Assembly (NCBI GenBank): GCA_000431235.1
Contig: HF988732.1
Location: forward strand, 72,384 to 136,383
Direction: 5' to 3'
Source: Coprobacillus sp. CAG:698
Lineage (GTDB): Bacteria > Bacillota_I > Bacilli_A > ML615J-28 > CAG-698
Length of the DNA: 64,000 nucleotides
The notes beneath the pieces are model-generated. The model made no database searches and was not told the DNA's origin. It worked only from the letters and a program-made list of their open reading frames with translations. A program made the position numbers and the translations under genes. This document shows, in pieces, positions 56,357-64,000 of this stretch. Every line of letters begins with the position of its first letter. Position 1 is the stretch's first letter.

Positions 56357-58102
56357 ATGGAATTTAAAGATTTACAAATAAATGAACAAATATTAAACGG
56401 TATTGCTCGAAAGGAATTTACCACATTGACTGAAATTCAGGAAAAGGTAATTCCTTTTGCCTTATCTGGAAAAGATTTATTAGGACAAGCTCCTACAGGA
56501 ACTGGTAAAACACTAGCTTTTACAATCCCCATTTTAGATAAAATTGATGAAGAAAAAAGAGTTTGTCAAGCATTAATTATTGCTCCAACACGTGAACTTG
56601 CTATGCAAATTACAAGTGACATTAATGAAATAAGTTACTATATGAATGTAAAAGCAGTTACTCTTTATGGAGGTGAATTAATTGACAAACAGATTACAGC
56701 TCTTCGAAGAAAACCACAAGTAATAGTTGCTACCCCTGGTAGGCTTTTAGATCATGTCAATAGAGGAACTGTTAGCTTAGATAATGTAAAAATTGTTGTT
56801 TTAGATGAAGCTGATGAAATGCTTGATATGGGATTTCGTGAGGATATAAATGCAATTTTAGATAAAGTCCCTGAACATCAAACAATGCTTTTTTCAGCAA
56901 CTTTTTCAAATGATATTGAGGAAATTGCTTATAAATATATGAATGATCCTAAGAAGATTGCTGTAAATCATGGTAGCCTTACTGTAGAACGTATTGATCA
57001 AAAATATATTTTATGTGCTGAAAAAGATAAGATTGAAGTTATTTCGAGAATTATTGAAGTACGTGAATTTAAAATTGTTATGATTTTCTGTAATACTAAG
57101 AAATCAGTTGACGAAGTTACTAGTGCTCTTCTTACTCGTGGCTTCTTAGCAGAAGCTTTGCATGGTGATATGAAACAAATGCAAAGAGATAGAGTTATGG
57201 CCCGTTTTCGTGAGGGAACTATAAATGTTTTAGTAGCATCTGATGTCGCTGCAAGAGGTTTAGATATCGAAAATGTTGATGTTGTATTCAATTACGATTT
57301 ACCGACAGATGAAGAATACTATGTTCATCGTATAGGACGTACAGGTAGAGCAAGCAAAGATGGTCTTTCTATCAGTCTTATTACACCAAAAGAAAAATGG
57401 CGTTTATATTCAATAATAAGATATGCGAAAACAAAAATCGAACAAATCCAAGTTCCAAGTCTTGATAAAGTAATCAAATTAAGAACTAAAAGATTACTTT
57501 CAAGGGCTTTAGAAATTGCTTCACTAAATAATAATTTTGAAGATGTTGACTATGAATCTAATAAATATATGTCGATAATCGAAAAACAAATAGAAAAATT
57601 TGAAGATGCTCCTAAAGATTTACTTATAAAGGGATTACTTAGTATCATTATAAATGCTGATGGCAAAAATAATGAAATTGAAGAAGCCAAAGAAGAAGTA
57701 AATTCACGACTTGCTAAGAATAGTCAAGGCGGAGTGAGAATGTTTATAACTTTAGGAAAACGTGATAATATTCGTATTTATACAATTACTGATATGCTTG
57801 TTAAGAATACAAGTTTAAGTAATGCCGAAATAAATAATGTTTCACTGTGTGATAACTTTTCATTCTTTGAAGTTCCTAGCGAACATGTAGAGGAAGTCTT
57901 AAGCTTATCTGATGAAATTAGATACAAAGGAAGAAGATTAAGAATTGAAGTCACAAAAAATCCAAAAATAAAACCTGAAAAAGAAAGATCTCGCAAACGT
58001 AAAGATATTTTTGAGCAAAACTATATAGTTAATGGCCGTGATGCTGTGAATCGTAAAACTAGAAGTAAAGAAAAAGAAAAAAGAAGTAAAAAAAGAAAAT
58101 AA
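56357..58102 (+). CDS. DEAD-box RNA helicase with DbpA-type RNA-binding domain
   Basis: 581 residues. Q-motif region (FTTLTEIQEKVI), Walker A APTGTGKT near 46, PTRELA, TPGR, DEAD at about 152, SAT, and the C-terminal helicase motifs ARGLD and HRIGRTGR. A DbpA-like RNA-binding domain (about 455-540) and a basic Lys/Arg tail follow, as in CshA/DeaD. It unwinds RNA in ribosome assembly, cold adaptation or the degradosome. There is no convincing ribosome site before the ATG, and the gltX stop is three bases upstream, so it is probably translated by coupling with gltX. Confidence 0.94.
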   Translation: MEFKDLQINEQILNGIARKEFTTLTEIQEKVIPFALSGKDLLGQAPTGTGKTLAFTIPILDKIDEEKRVCQALIIAPTRELAMQITSDINEISYYMNVKAVTLYGGELIDKQITALRRKPQVIVATPGRLLDHVNRGTVSLDNVKIVVLDEADEMLDMGFREDINAILDKVPEHQTMLFSATFSNDIEEIAYKYMNDPKKIAVNHGSLTVERIDQKYILCAEKDKIEVISRIIEVREFKIVMIFCNTKKSVDEVTSALLTRGFLAEALHGDMKQMQRDRVMARFREGTINVLVASDVAARGLDIENVDVVFNYDLPTDEEYYVHRIGRTGRASKDGLSISLITPKEKWRLYSIIRYAKTKIEQIQVPSLDKVIKLRTKRLLSRALEIASLNNNFEDVDYESNKYMSIIEKQIEKFEDAPKDLLIKGLLSIIINADGKNNEIEEAKEEVNSRLAKNSQGGVRMFITLGKRDNIRIYTITDMLVKNTSLSNAEINNVSLCDNFSFFEVPSEHVEEVLSLSDEIRYKGRRLRIEVTKNPKIKPEKERSRKRKDIFEQNYIVNGRDAVNRKTRSKEKEKRSKKRK

Positions 58103-58127
58103 ACTCAGTAAAAGAAGGTGAATAGTA

Positions 58128-59270
58128 ATGAAAAGAATTTTTACATCTGAATCAGTAACTGAAGGACATCCTGATAAGGTTTGTGATCAGATAAGTGATG
58201 CAATTTTAGATGAATTATTAAAGCAAGATAAAATGTCACGTGTTGCCTGCGAAGTGTGTGCAACAACTGGTTTAGTTATGGTAATGGGCGAAATTACTAC
58301 AAAAGGATATGTTGATATTCAAAAAATAGTTCGTGAGACAGTTAAAGAAATTGGATATGATCGTGGTAAATATGGATTTGATGCCGAAAATCTAGCTGTA
58401 ATCACAACTCTTGAAGAACAAAGTCCTGATATTGCTATGGGTGTTGATCGTGATGGTGCAGGTGACCAAGGATTAATGTTTGGATTCGCCTGTGATGAAA
58501 CTTTAGAGATGATGCCTTTACCAATTGTTTTATCACATAAGCTTGTAAAGAGATTAAGTGAAGTTCGTAAAATGAAAATGGTTGAGTACTTAAGACCTGA
58601 TGGTAAAAGCCAAGTAAGTGTTGAATATGACGAAAATGACAAAGCCAAAAGAATTGATAGTGTAGTTATTTCAACTCAACACGATGAAAAAGTTAGTATC
58701 GATGAATTAAGAAAATTTATAACTGAAGAAGTAATTAAAAAAGTTTTACCAGAAAATCTAATTGACGAAAATACTAAAATATTTATTAATCCTACAGGTA
58801 GATTTGTCATAGGTGGACCAAAAGGTGATGCTGGTCTAACAGGAAGGAAAATAATTGTTGACACATATGGTGGATACGCAAGACATGGTGGCGGAGCTTT
58901 CTCAGGTAAAGACCCGACAAAAGTTGATAGAAGTGCTTCTTATATGGCTAGATATATTGCCAAGAACCTCGTAAAAGCTGGCATAAGCCATAAGTTAGAA
59001 GTAGGTTTAAGTTACGTAATTGGTGTTAGTGAGCCAACATCAATTATGATAAACACTTATGGAACTTCTAAATATACTGAAGAAGAAATTGAAAAAATAA
59101 TTAGAGATAATTTCAAACTTACTCCAAAAGCAATCATTGAAACACTTGATTTACGAAGACCAATCTATAAGAAATGTGCTGCATACGGACATTTTGGTAG
59201 ATTAGATTTAGATCTTCCATGGGAAAAATTGGATAAAGTTGAAGATATTAAAAAATATTTAAACAAATAA
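58128..59270 (+). CDS. metK: S-adenosylmethionine synthetase
   Basis: 380 residues, close to the family's usual 385-400. Substrate and metal motifs: [32 protein letters not shown], and [16 protein letters not shown], plus the [18 protein letters not shown] segment. It makes S-adenosylmethionine from methionine and ATP in the cytoplasm. AGAAGGTGA precedes the ATG. The gap to the helicase is 25 bases with no SAM riboswitch, so expression probably follows the gltX-helicase transcript. Confidence 0.97.
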   Translation: MKRIFTSESVTEGHPDKVCDQISDAILDELLKQDKMSRVACEVCATTGLVMVMGEITTKGYVDIQKIVRETVKEIGYDRGKYGFDAENLAVITTLEEQSPDIAMGVDRDGAGDQGLMFGFACDETLEMMPLPIVLSHKLVKRLSEVRKMKMVEYLRPDGKSQVSVEYDENDKAKRIDSVVISTQHDEKVSIDELRKFITEEVIKKVLPENLIDENTKIFINPTGRFVIGGPKGDAGLTGRKIIVDTYGGYARHGGGAFSGKDPTKVDRSASYMARYIAKNLVKAGISHKLEVGLSYVIGVSEPTSIMINTYGTSKYTEEEIEKIIRDNFKLTPKAIIETLDLRRPIYKKCAAYGHFGRLDLDLPWEKLDKVEDIKKYLNK

Positions 59271-59272
59271 AA

Positions 59273-59302
59273 AGCATGACCTTTCGTTCATGCTCTTTTT
59301 TT
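59273..59302. terminator. Bidirectional terminator between metK and the radical SAM gene
   Basis: AGCATGA and TCATGCT form a 7-bp stem flanked by A-run on the left and T-run on the right, so it can stop both convergent transcripts. It ends at the stop codon of the minus-strand gene. Confidence 0.85.
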
Positions 59303-60239
59303 AAGAATAGTTTTTGCCTTGATAAAGGTTATTTACTTTTAAATATTTATCAATTTCATTCATACATACAAGTTTTTTTATGCTCCACTTTGGTTCAATA
59401 AGGAGATCAATTGGAGCATCACCATTTATTCTATGAATTATAATATCATTTCTCAACATAGCAATTTGTTTACTTGTGATTTTTACATATTCTTCCATTG
59501 TTAATATATGAAAATTTGTTTCATAGTATAGTTTTTCTAACTCAGTTCCCTTTAAAATAAATAGGGAATGGATTTTTATTCCTTGAATGTCTAGTTTGTT
59601 TAAATAACGAATTGTATTATACATATCAGTTTCTGTTTCAAATGGCAAGCCATTGATTATATGCACTATAACTTCTATTCCGCGTTTTCTTAAGTTATTA
59701 ACAGCATTTTCAAAACAAGGAAGTTCATAGCCTCTATTGATAAGTTTCGCAGTTTTCTCATTTATAGTTTGTAAGCCAAGTTCTATCCACACAGGAATAC
59801 GTTTATTTAACTTTTCCAAATAGTCCATAGTTTCAATAGTTATTGAGTCAGGTCTTGTAGCAATGCTTAAAGCAACAATATCATTATTAAGACTAATTGC
59901 TTCTTCATATAATTTCTTTAATTCGTCTAGTGGTTTATAAGTATTTGTATTAGCTTGAAAATAAGCAATGTAACCGGCATCTTTCCATTTGTGATGAATT
60001 ATATTCTTGATATCATCAAACTGTTTTTGTAAAGAATCATTTTTATTGCCAGCAAAATCGCCACTTCCACTTGGGGAACAAAAAATACATCCACGAGTGC
60101 TAATTGTTCCATCTCTGTTAGGACATGTGAAATTACCATTTAAAGCCACCTTAAAGATTTTTCTGTGAAATCTTTTTTGTAAGTATGCAGTTAAACTATT
60201 GTATCTATGTTGTGCTGTAAATAGGGATTTATCTTCCAT
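59301..60239 (-). CDS. TIGR01212-type radical SAM protein (YtqA/YhcC family)
   Basis: 312 residues. The Cys pattern C39-x11-C51-x2-C54 (TCPNRDG...GCIFCSPSGSGDF) is the hallmark of this family rather than the usual Cx3Cx2C. Further conserved parts are IAYFQANTNTY, GLQTINEKTAKLINRGY and VHIINGLPFET. Family members are linked to tRNA wobble-uridine modification in Bacillus (YtqA, also called MnmL in recent work, from memory); no YtqB-like methyltransferase gene is next to it. AAGGAAG precedes the start. Divergent from the AGCS symporter gene. Confidence 0.9.
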   Translation of the reverse strand: MEDKSLFTAQHRYNSLTAYLQKRFHRKIFKVALNGNFTCPNRDGTISTRGCIFCSPSGSGDFAGNKNDSLQKQFDDIKNIIHHKWKDAGYIAYFQANTNTYKPLDELKKLYEEAISLNNDIVALSIATRPDSITIETMDYLEKLNKRIPVWIELGLQTINEKTAKLINRGYELPCFENAVNNLRKRGIEVIVHIINGLPFETETDMYNTIRYLNKLDIQGIKIHSLFILKGTELEKLYYETNFHILTMEEYVKITSKQIAMLRNDIIIHRINGDAPIDLLIEPKWSIKKLVCMNEIDKYLKVNNLYQGKNYS

Positions 60240-60284
60240 TGTATAATTCTTCCTTTTTATACATATATTTAAATGGTGAACGTC

Positions 60285-61529
60285 ATGATAATAAATATAA
60301 TTATTTTAGTTTTCTTTTTGTTCAGTATTTATTTTACTATAAAATATAAATTTATGCAATTAAAATCTCCTTTTAAAAGTTATAAAATAATTGTTAAAGA
60401 TAAAAGTAAATCTAGTTACCAAACGTTTATGGTTCTTTTAGCATCACATATAGGAACAGGTAATATCGTAGGAATTACTAGTGCTCTAATTGTTGGAGGA
60501 CCTGGAAGTTTGTTTTGGATGTGGATATATGCAATCTTTGCAAGTATTTTATCTCTTATAGAAAATACTTTAGCTCAAGTTTATAAAGAAAAAATTGATA
60601 ATGAGAATAGAGGAGGAAGTTCTTATTATATATTTAAAGGACTAGGATTAAAAAAACTAGCTTTAGTAATTGCTTTTTTTCTTATGTTATCTAATACAAT
60701 TTTTTTTCAACCTTTACAGGTTAACACAATAAGTGAAACAATAATTATATTAACTAATACTAAGAAAATTATAATTTTTATATTTCTTTTAGGATTTACT
60801 TTTTTAGTTATTTTTAGAGGAACAAAAACAATAGTTCATTTTTCAGAATTTATTGTTCCTATTATGTCAATCACATATATATTACTAGGGTTATTTTTGA
60901 TTGTTATTAATATAGAGAAATTTCCTAGTGTAATAAAAATAATAATTGAAGATGCTTTTAAAAGGGAAAGCATTTTGGGTGGAGTAATCTTTGTTGGCTT
61001 TAAGAGAAGTTTGTTTTCTCATGAGGCAGGACTAGGAACAATGCCAACAATTAGTGCAATGGATGAATGTGATAAGCCAATTAACCAAGGATTCATTTCT
61101 TGCTTTGGAGTTTTTATTGATACTATTGTTATGTGTTCACTGACTGGATTTATGATTTTATTATATAATGTTAAACTCGAAAATAGCAGTCAAGTTGAAC
61201 TGATAATTAATGTTTTTAAAATGATTTTTGGAAAAACAGGTGTATTTCTTGCAAGCTTTTTTATGTTGACATTTGCCTTTGCAACATTTGTAAGTCAATT
61301 TTATCTAGGTGAAAGCAATTTATTATTCCTTACTAAAGATAAAGAAAGTAAGAGAAAAGTATATAGTATTCTTTATAAGATACTATTTATTATGGGAATA
61401 TTTTTAGGCGTTTATTCTAATACAAATTCTATTTGGAATATTATTGATATAGGAATGATTTTGTTGGGTATTATTAATCTCTATGCAATTTGCAAATTAA
61501 GTAGTGTTTTTAAAAGGGAAATTAAATAG
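60285..61529 (+). CDS. Sodium:amino acid symporter, AGCS (alanine/glycine) family
   Basis: About 414 residues, slightly shorter than the usual 440-490. The ATG at 60285 has GGTGA upstream; an ATG at 60273 overlaps that site. About ten hydrophobic helices. Family signature ASHIGTGNIVGITSAL and GGPGSLFWMW near the N-terminus, GGSSYYIFKGLG, and the SHEAGLGTMP loop. It imports a small neutral amino acid with sodium; the specificity for alanine or glycine is not fixed by sequence. It is 45 bases from the divergent radical SAM gene. Confidence 0.9.
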   Translation: MIINIIILVFFLFSIYFTIKYKFMQLKSPFKSYKIIVKDKSKSSYQTFMVLLASHIGTGNIVGITSALIVGGPGSLFWMWIYAIFASILSLIENTLAQVYKEKIDNENRGGSSYYIFKGLGLKKLALVIAFFLMLSNTIFFQPLQVNTISETIIILTNTKKIIIFIFLLGFTFLVIFRGTKTIVHFSEFIVPIMSITYILLGLFLIVINIEKFPSVIKIIIEDAFKRESILGGVIFVGFKRSLFSHEAGLGTMPTISAMDECDKPINQGFISCFGVFIDTIVMCSLTGFMILLYNVKLENSSQVELIINVFKMIFGKTGVFLASFFMLTFAFATFVSQFYLGESNLLFLTKDKESKRKVYSILYKILFIMGIFLGVYSNTNSIWNIIDIGMILLGIINLYAICKLSSVFKREIK

Positions 61530-61604
61530 GAAACTTTCTGTTAGTATAAGAAAATTAGTTTATTTTTTTGGCAAAAATTATGTATAAAAGATTTCTTTTT
61601 GGTG

Positions 61605-61633
61605 TTGACTTTTATTAATCTTTAATTTATAAT
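61605..61633 (+). promoter_or_regulatory. Near-consensus sigmaA promoter of the non-coding RNA
   Basis: TTGACT (61605-61610) and a perfect TATAAT (61628-61633) with a 17-base spacer, seven bases before the 5' end of the folded RNA. It is the best promoter in the window. Confidence 0.88.
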
Positions 61634-61639
61634 TTTAGA

Positions 61640-61855
61640 GCCTGGAAAGTTCGAGTTTTTATAAATGCGAAGCGAACATTATTTTATCGGAAGCTGAGGT
61701 ATATCGGGCGTTGAATGCTTACACAAACAAATCTATTTGTTCCTCTAAGAATCCCGAAGATATACATTTGAGGCTGCCACTGTGGAGCTTTCAAGCTGTC
61801 ACATGAGTAAATGGGTATCGAAGTACTGATACCTAATACGGCTTTCTGGGTTTTT
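61640..61855 (+). ncRNA. Highly structured non-coding RNA of about 215 nt, family unassigned
   Basis: No ORF runs through this stretch. A closing stem joins 61638-61649 with 61842-61853 (12 bp, G-U pairs included). Inside are at least three helices: GTATATC with GATATAC plus GGG with CCC (61699-61708 and 61753-61765), a hairpin at 61781-61803 with a TTCA loop, and a hairpin GGTATC/GATACC at 61814-61833. The T-run after the closing stem can serve as terminator. The branched shape argues against 6S RNA, and the RNase P, SRP and tmRNA core motifs are absent. A raiA-type RNA is one possibility. The region lies between the symporter and a secreted phosphatase gene with its own promoter, so it is transcribed independently. 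Confidence 0.75.
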
Positions 61856-61876
61856 ATCTAAAATTTTATAATATTC

Positions 61877-61905
61877 TTGATGTTTTTACAAAAATGTTGT
61901 ATAAT
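61877..61905 (+). promoter_or_regulatory. SigmaA-type promoter for the gene at 61943
   Basis: TTGATG (61877-61882) and TATAAT (61900-61905) with a 17-base spacer, 37 bases before the ATG. Confidence 0.8.
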
Positions 61906-61942
61906 ATAGATGCTTTAAATATTTACGAAAGGAATTCAAAGT

Positions 61943-64000
61943 ATGAAAAAAAGATTTTTAAGATTATTAGTACTTACAATGCTTTGTTCTATCCTAACAT
62001 TTTTTATTGGTGTTAGTGTAAACGCTGTCAGTCCTAATATGGAACATGGTGTATGCTATTTTGCATCAACACAATTTGGTGAAGATGCTTCAACTGAAGC
62101 AACTGGTCACTTTCATTCAGAAAAAGAAAAAGTTTACGTTATGTTAACAACTAGTGATGATGAATCATTTGCTAACGCCGTGAAAATTGACGTTGAAAAA
62201 ACTAAAGTTGATTTTAGTGCTCCTTTAGCTAAAGACCCTACTAAGCCTCTTAAACAAGATATAGGTTTCCCTGATCCATCATGGGAATGCAATGCACATT
62301 TTACAAACTTAAAACCTGGAACAAACTATATGTGGTATGCTACAGATGGTACTGATAAAGGTGATGTTTTCCGCTTTAAGACTGCAGAAGGTGATAATAC
62401 TAAGTTTACATTCACAGTGACATCTGACCCACAAACATACACTGCTGGTGCAAGATGGGAAAGATATAATAACTGGTCTGATAATATTTTCAAAACTGCT
62501 GCTAGTAACGGAATGGAAATTGCATTTAGTTTAGATATTGGTGATATCGTTGAAAACTCTGGTAGAGCTGAACACTGGTCTTATACATTTGGTCCACAAT
62601 TCTATAAGAAGATGGCTAATATGGCAATTCCTGGTAACCATGACTTTACAGGACTTGTAAGTTCTGGAGGTACAGATGGTCGTTTCTTTGCTGCAATGTG
62701 GGCAAATCCATTAAACGGACCTGAAGGAATTCATCCTGAATTATGCTATTACTTTATTTATAATGATACATTATTTGTATCTTTGAGTTGTTCTTGTGCA
62801 GATAGAAAGACTCAAGTTGAATGGTTAGATCAAGTACTTAAAAATAATCCTGCTCAATATAAAGTAGTTTCAATGCATTACCCTGCTAATAGTGATGCTA
62901 CAGATAACTCAAAAGAATTTATACCTATTTATGATAAGTACAATGTTGACGTAGTTTTATTTGGACATACTCACACATATGCTGTTCAAAAAAATTATTA
63001 CAATAGAAAGCCATCAAATGATAAGTATATTGGTACAACTTATATTTCTCCATCATCTCCTGAAGGCGATTATGGAAAACCAGTTGCTAACCAATTATTC
63101 TTTACTGTTAATAATGAATTGATTTCTTTCAAATCATTCTCACCTGATTCAGTAAGTGTTGATACATTTGGATTACTTGCAAAACGTACTCCAACTAAAG
63201 ATACTAAGAATTATGTAGAAGAAGATTTTATTAAATCTATTAAAAATGAAATCGATCAAAACACTTTCACAAGTGGAAAAATAGTTTATGATAAATCAGC
63301 TTATAACAATGTTTATAAAATGTCTTTAATGAAAGATGGAACTGAAGTTGTAAGTAAATATATAACTGATTCTGTAAACAATTATATGTCATTATCTGGA
63401 TTAACTCCTAAAACTGTTACTGATTATAAATTAGTATTAGAATATTATGATGGAACTACTAAAGAAATTGATTATCAAATCGATACAAATATTTCTGTTT
63501 ATGGTACATTAGGCAATTTACAAGAAAAATATGTTAACGGTTTAGGTTATAGATATAATTATAATCCTTCATTTAGAGAAGAAGTAAGATCGTTAGCAAT
63601 ATATGTTGATGGTGTTAAAAAGCTTGATGCAGCAATCACTGATAGAAAGATCGTTGTTCCTGCAGCTGATTTACCAGAAGGAACAAGACATAAGATTGAA
63701 ATTATGACTGTTCTTGAGGATGGAACAGAAAAACTATTACATGAATCATACTATGGCGAGGATGCAGTAAAACACAAAGTTACATTCCTTGGAAAAGATG
63801 ACGAAGTGCTTGACACTCAAGATGTAATTGAAGGCGAAGATGCTAAAGCTCCAACTGCTCCTGAAGTAGAAGGATTCAAGTTCACTGGCTGGGATAAAGA
63901 ATTCACAAATGTGAATTCTGATTTAACAGTTAAAGCATTATATGAAGCACTTGCTAAGACTTACACAGTAACATTCGTTGATAAAGACGGAAAAGAAATT
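61943..64000 (+). CDS. Secreted purple acid phosphatase-like protein with InlB/MucBP repeats, 3'-truncated
   Basis: 686 codons visible; open to the window end. AAAGGAATT precedes the ATG. Signal peptide (hydrophobic 5-27, ending near SVNA), a PAP N-terminal fibronectin-like domain (about 45-150) and a metallophosphoesterase domain: TSDPQTY near 159, GDIVEN near 200, GNHDF near 231, SMHYPAN near 311, FGHTHTY near 340. A full GHxH motif is kept, unlike in the phosphatase at 2564. Beta-rich linker domains follow, then the first InlB/MucBP-type repeat (about 610-675, FTGWDKEFTNVNSDLTVKA) and the start of a second. Same architecture as the protein at 2564. Substrate unknown. Confidence 0.88.
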   Translation, partial: MKKRFLRLLVLTMLCSILTFFIGVSVNAVSPNMEHGVCYFASTQFGEDASTEATGHFHSEKEKVYVMLTTSDDESFANAVKIDVEKTKVDFSAPLAKDPTKPLKQDIGFPDPSWECNAHFTNLKPGTNYMWYATDGTDKGDVFRFKTAEGDNTKFTFTVTSDPQTYTAGARWERYNNWSDNIFKTAASNGMEIAFSLDIGDIVENSGRAEHWSYTFGPQFYKKMANMAIPGNHDFTGLVSSGGTDGRFFAAMWANPLNGPEGIHPELCYYFIYNDTLFVSLSCSCADRKTQVEWLDQVLKNNPAQYKVVSMHYPANSDATDNSKEFIPIYDKYNVDVVLFGHTHTYAVQKNYYNRKPSNDKYIGTTYISPSSPEGDYGKPVANQLFFTVNNELISFKSFSPDSVSVDTFGLLAKRTPTKDTKNYVEEDFIKSIKNEIDQNTFTSGKIVYDKSAYNNVYKMSLMKDGTEVVSKYITDSVNNYMSLSGLTPKTVTDYKLVLEYYDGTTKEIDYQIDTNISVYGTLGNLQEKYVNGLGYRYNYNPSFREEVRSLAIYVDGVKKLDAAITDRKIVVPAADLPEGTRHKIEIMTVLEDGTEKLLHESYYGEDAVKHKVTFLGKDDEVLDTQDVIEGEDAKAPTAPEVEGFKFTGWDKEFTNVNSDLTVKALYEALAKTYTVTFVDKDGKEI

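Noticed and set aside
58103..58127. SAM riboswitch before metK
   Set aside because: Only 25 bases separate the genes, far too few for any SAM riboswitch class upstream of a terminator or anti-terminator.
58319..58864. Minus-strand ORFs inside metK and other long genes
   Set aside because: They are mirror frames of conserved coding sequence, with no ribosome site and no recognisable protein.
61640..61855. 6S RNA, RNase P RNA, SRP RNA or tmRNA
   Set aside because: The RNase P and SRP core motifs, a tmRNA tag frame and the tRNA-like ends are absent. The branched fold does not fit the single-rod shape of 6S RNA. Left as unassigned, with the Rfam search as the deciding test.
1..64000. Mycoplasma-type code with TGA read as Trp
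   Set aside because: No gene is interrupted by in-frame TGA and all Trp codons in the long ORFs are TGG, so code 11 explains the window.
1..64000. CRISPR arrays, tRNA genes, insertion sequences or prophage
   Set aside because: No regularly spaced direct repeats with unique spacers, no cloverleaf-like intergenic sequence, no transposase, integrase or phage gene was found. The only tandem repeats lie within coding regions.

Overview
The window comes from an AT-rich, low-GC Gram-positive-type bacterium, most likely an anaerobic, gut-type member of the Bacilli/Mollicutes-like (Bacillota) radiation. This rests on a bifurcating-type [FeFe]-hydrogenase, sigmaA-type promoters with 17-base spacers, strong AGGAGG ribosome sites, abundant lipobox lipoproteins, no LPXTG sortase signals, and very large surface proteins built from Ig-like, InlB/Flg_new, BspA-LRR and Cys-pair repeats. 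Taxonomy is inferred from gene content only. All 31 natural gene ends visible use TAA (19) or TAG (12) and none uses TGA, although tryptophan is written TGG.

Layout. 1-2540: the 3' end of hydB (NuoF-like) and hydA, closed by a terminator. 2564-11098: secreted phosphate-ester enzymes (a purple-acid-phosphatase-like protein, then a 1570-residue fusion of phosphodiester glycosidase, cohesin-like and phosphatase domains) and a tandem pair of small anchored proteins. 11252-17999: an operon for an ABC transporter whose ATPase is fused to a polytopic YwaF/TMEM164-like domain, a permease, a small Ig-like anchored protein and a lipoprotein with two InlB-type repeats.

18141-51703: the centrepiece. One promoter next to CcpA cre-like sites precedes about 33 kb of same-strand, tightly spaced genes with no internal terminator that I can see. 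They encode an InlB-repeat lipoprotein, a family-5 peptide-binding lipoprotein with a large insertion, OppB, OppC, OppD, OppF, a 77-residue membrane protein, a giant subtilisin-like protease/BspA-LRR lipoprotein (2473 aa), four further lipoproteins (187 to 1589 aa) and a giant Cys-pair-repeat lipoprotein split by a frameshift at an exact 200-base duplication. The simplest reading is a surface machine that captures and cuts proteins and imports the peptides, repressed when good carbon sources are present. The role of the giant lipoproteins is unknown.

51810-61529: mostly housekeeping. A class I glutamine amidotransferase-like hydrolase and coaD lie on the minus strand. A degenerate ABC transporter, gltX, a DEAD-box helicase and metK lie on the plus strand. 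A TIGR01212 radical SAM protein (minus) and an AGCS amino acid symporter (plus) follow. 61605-64000: a structured non-coding RNA of about 215 nt with a near-consensus promoter, then a third secreted phosphatase-like protein running off the window.
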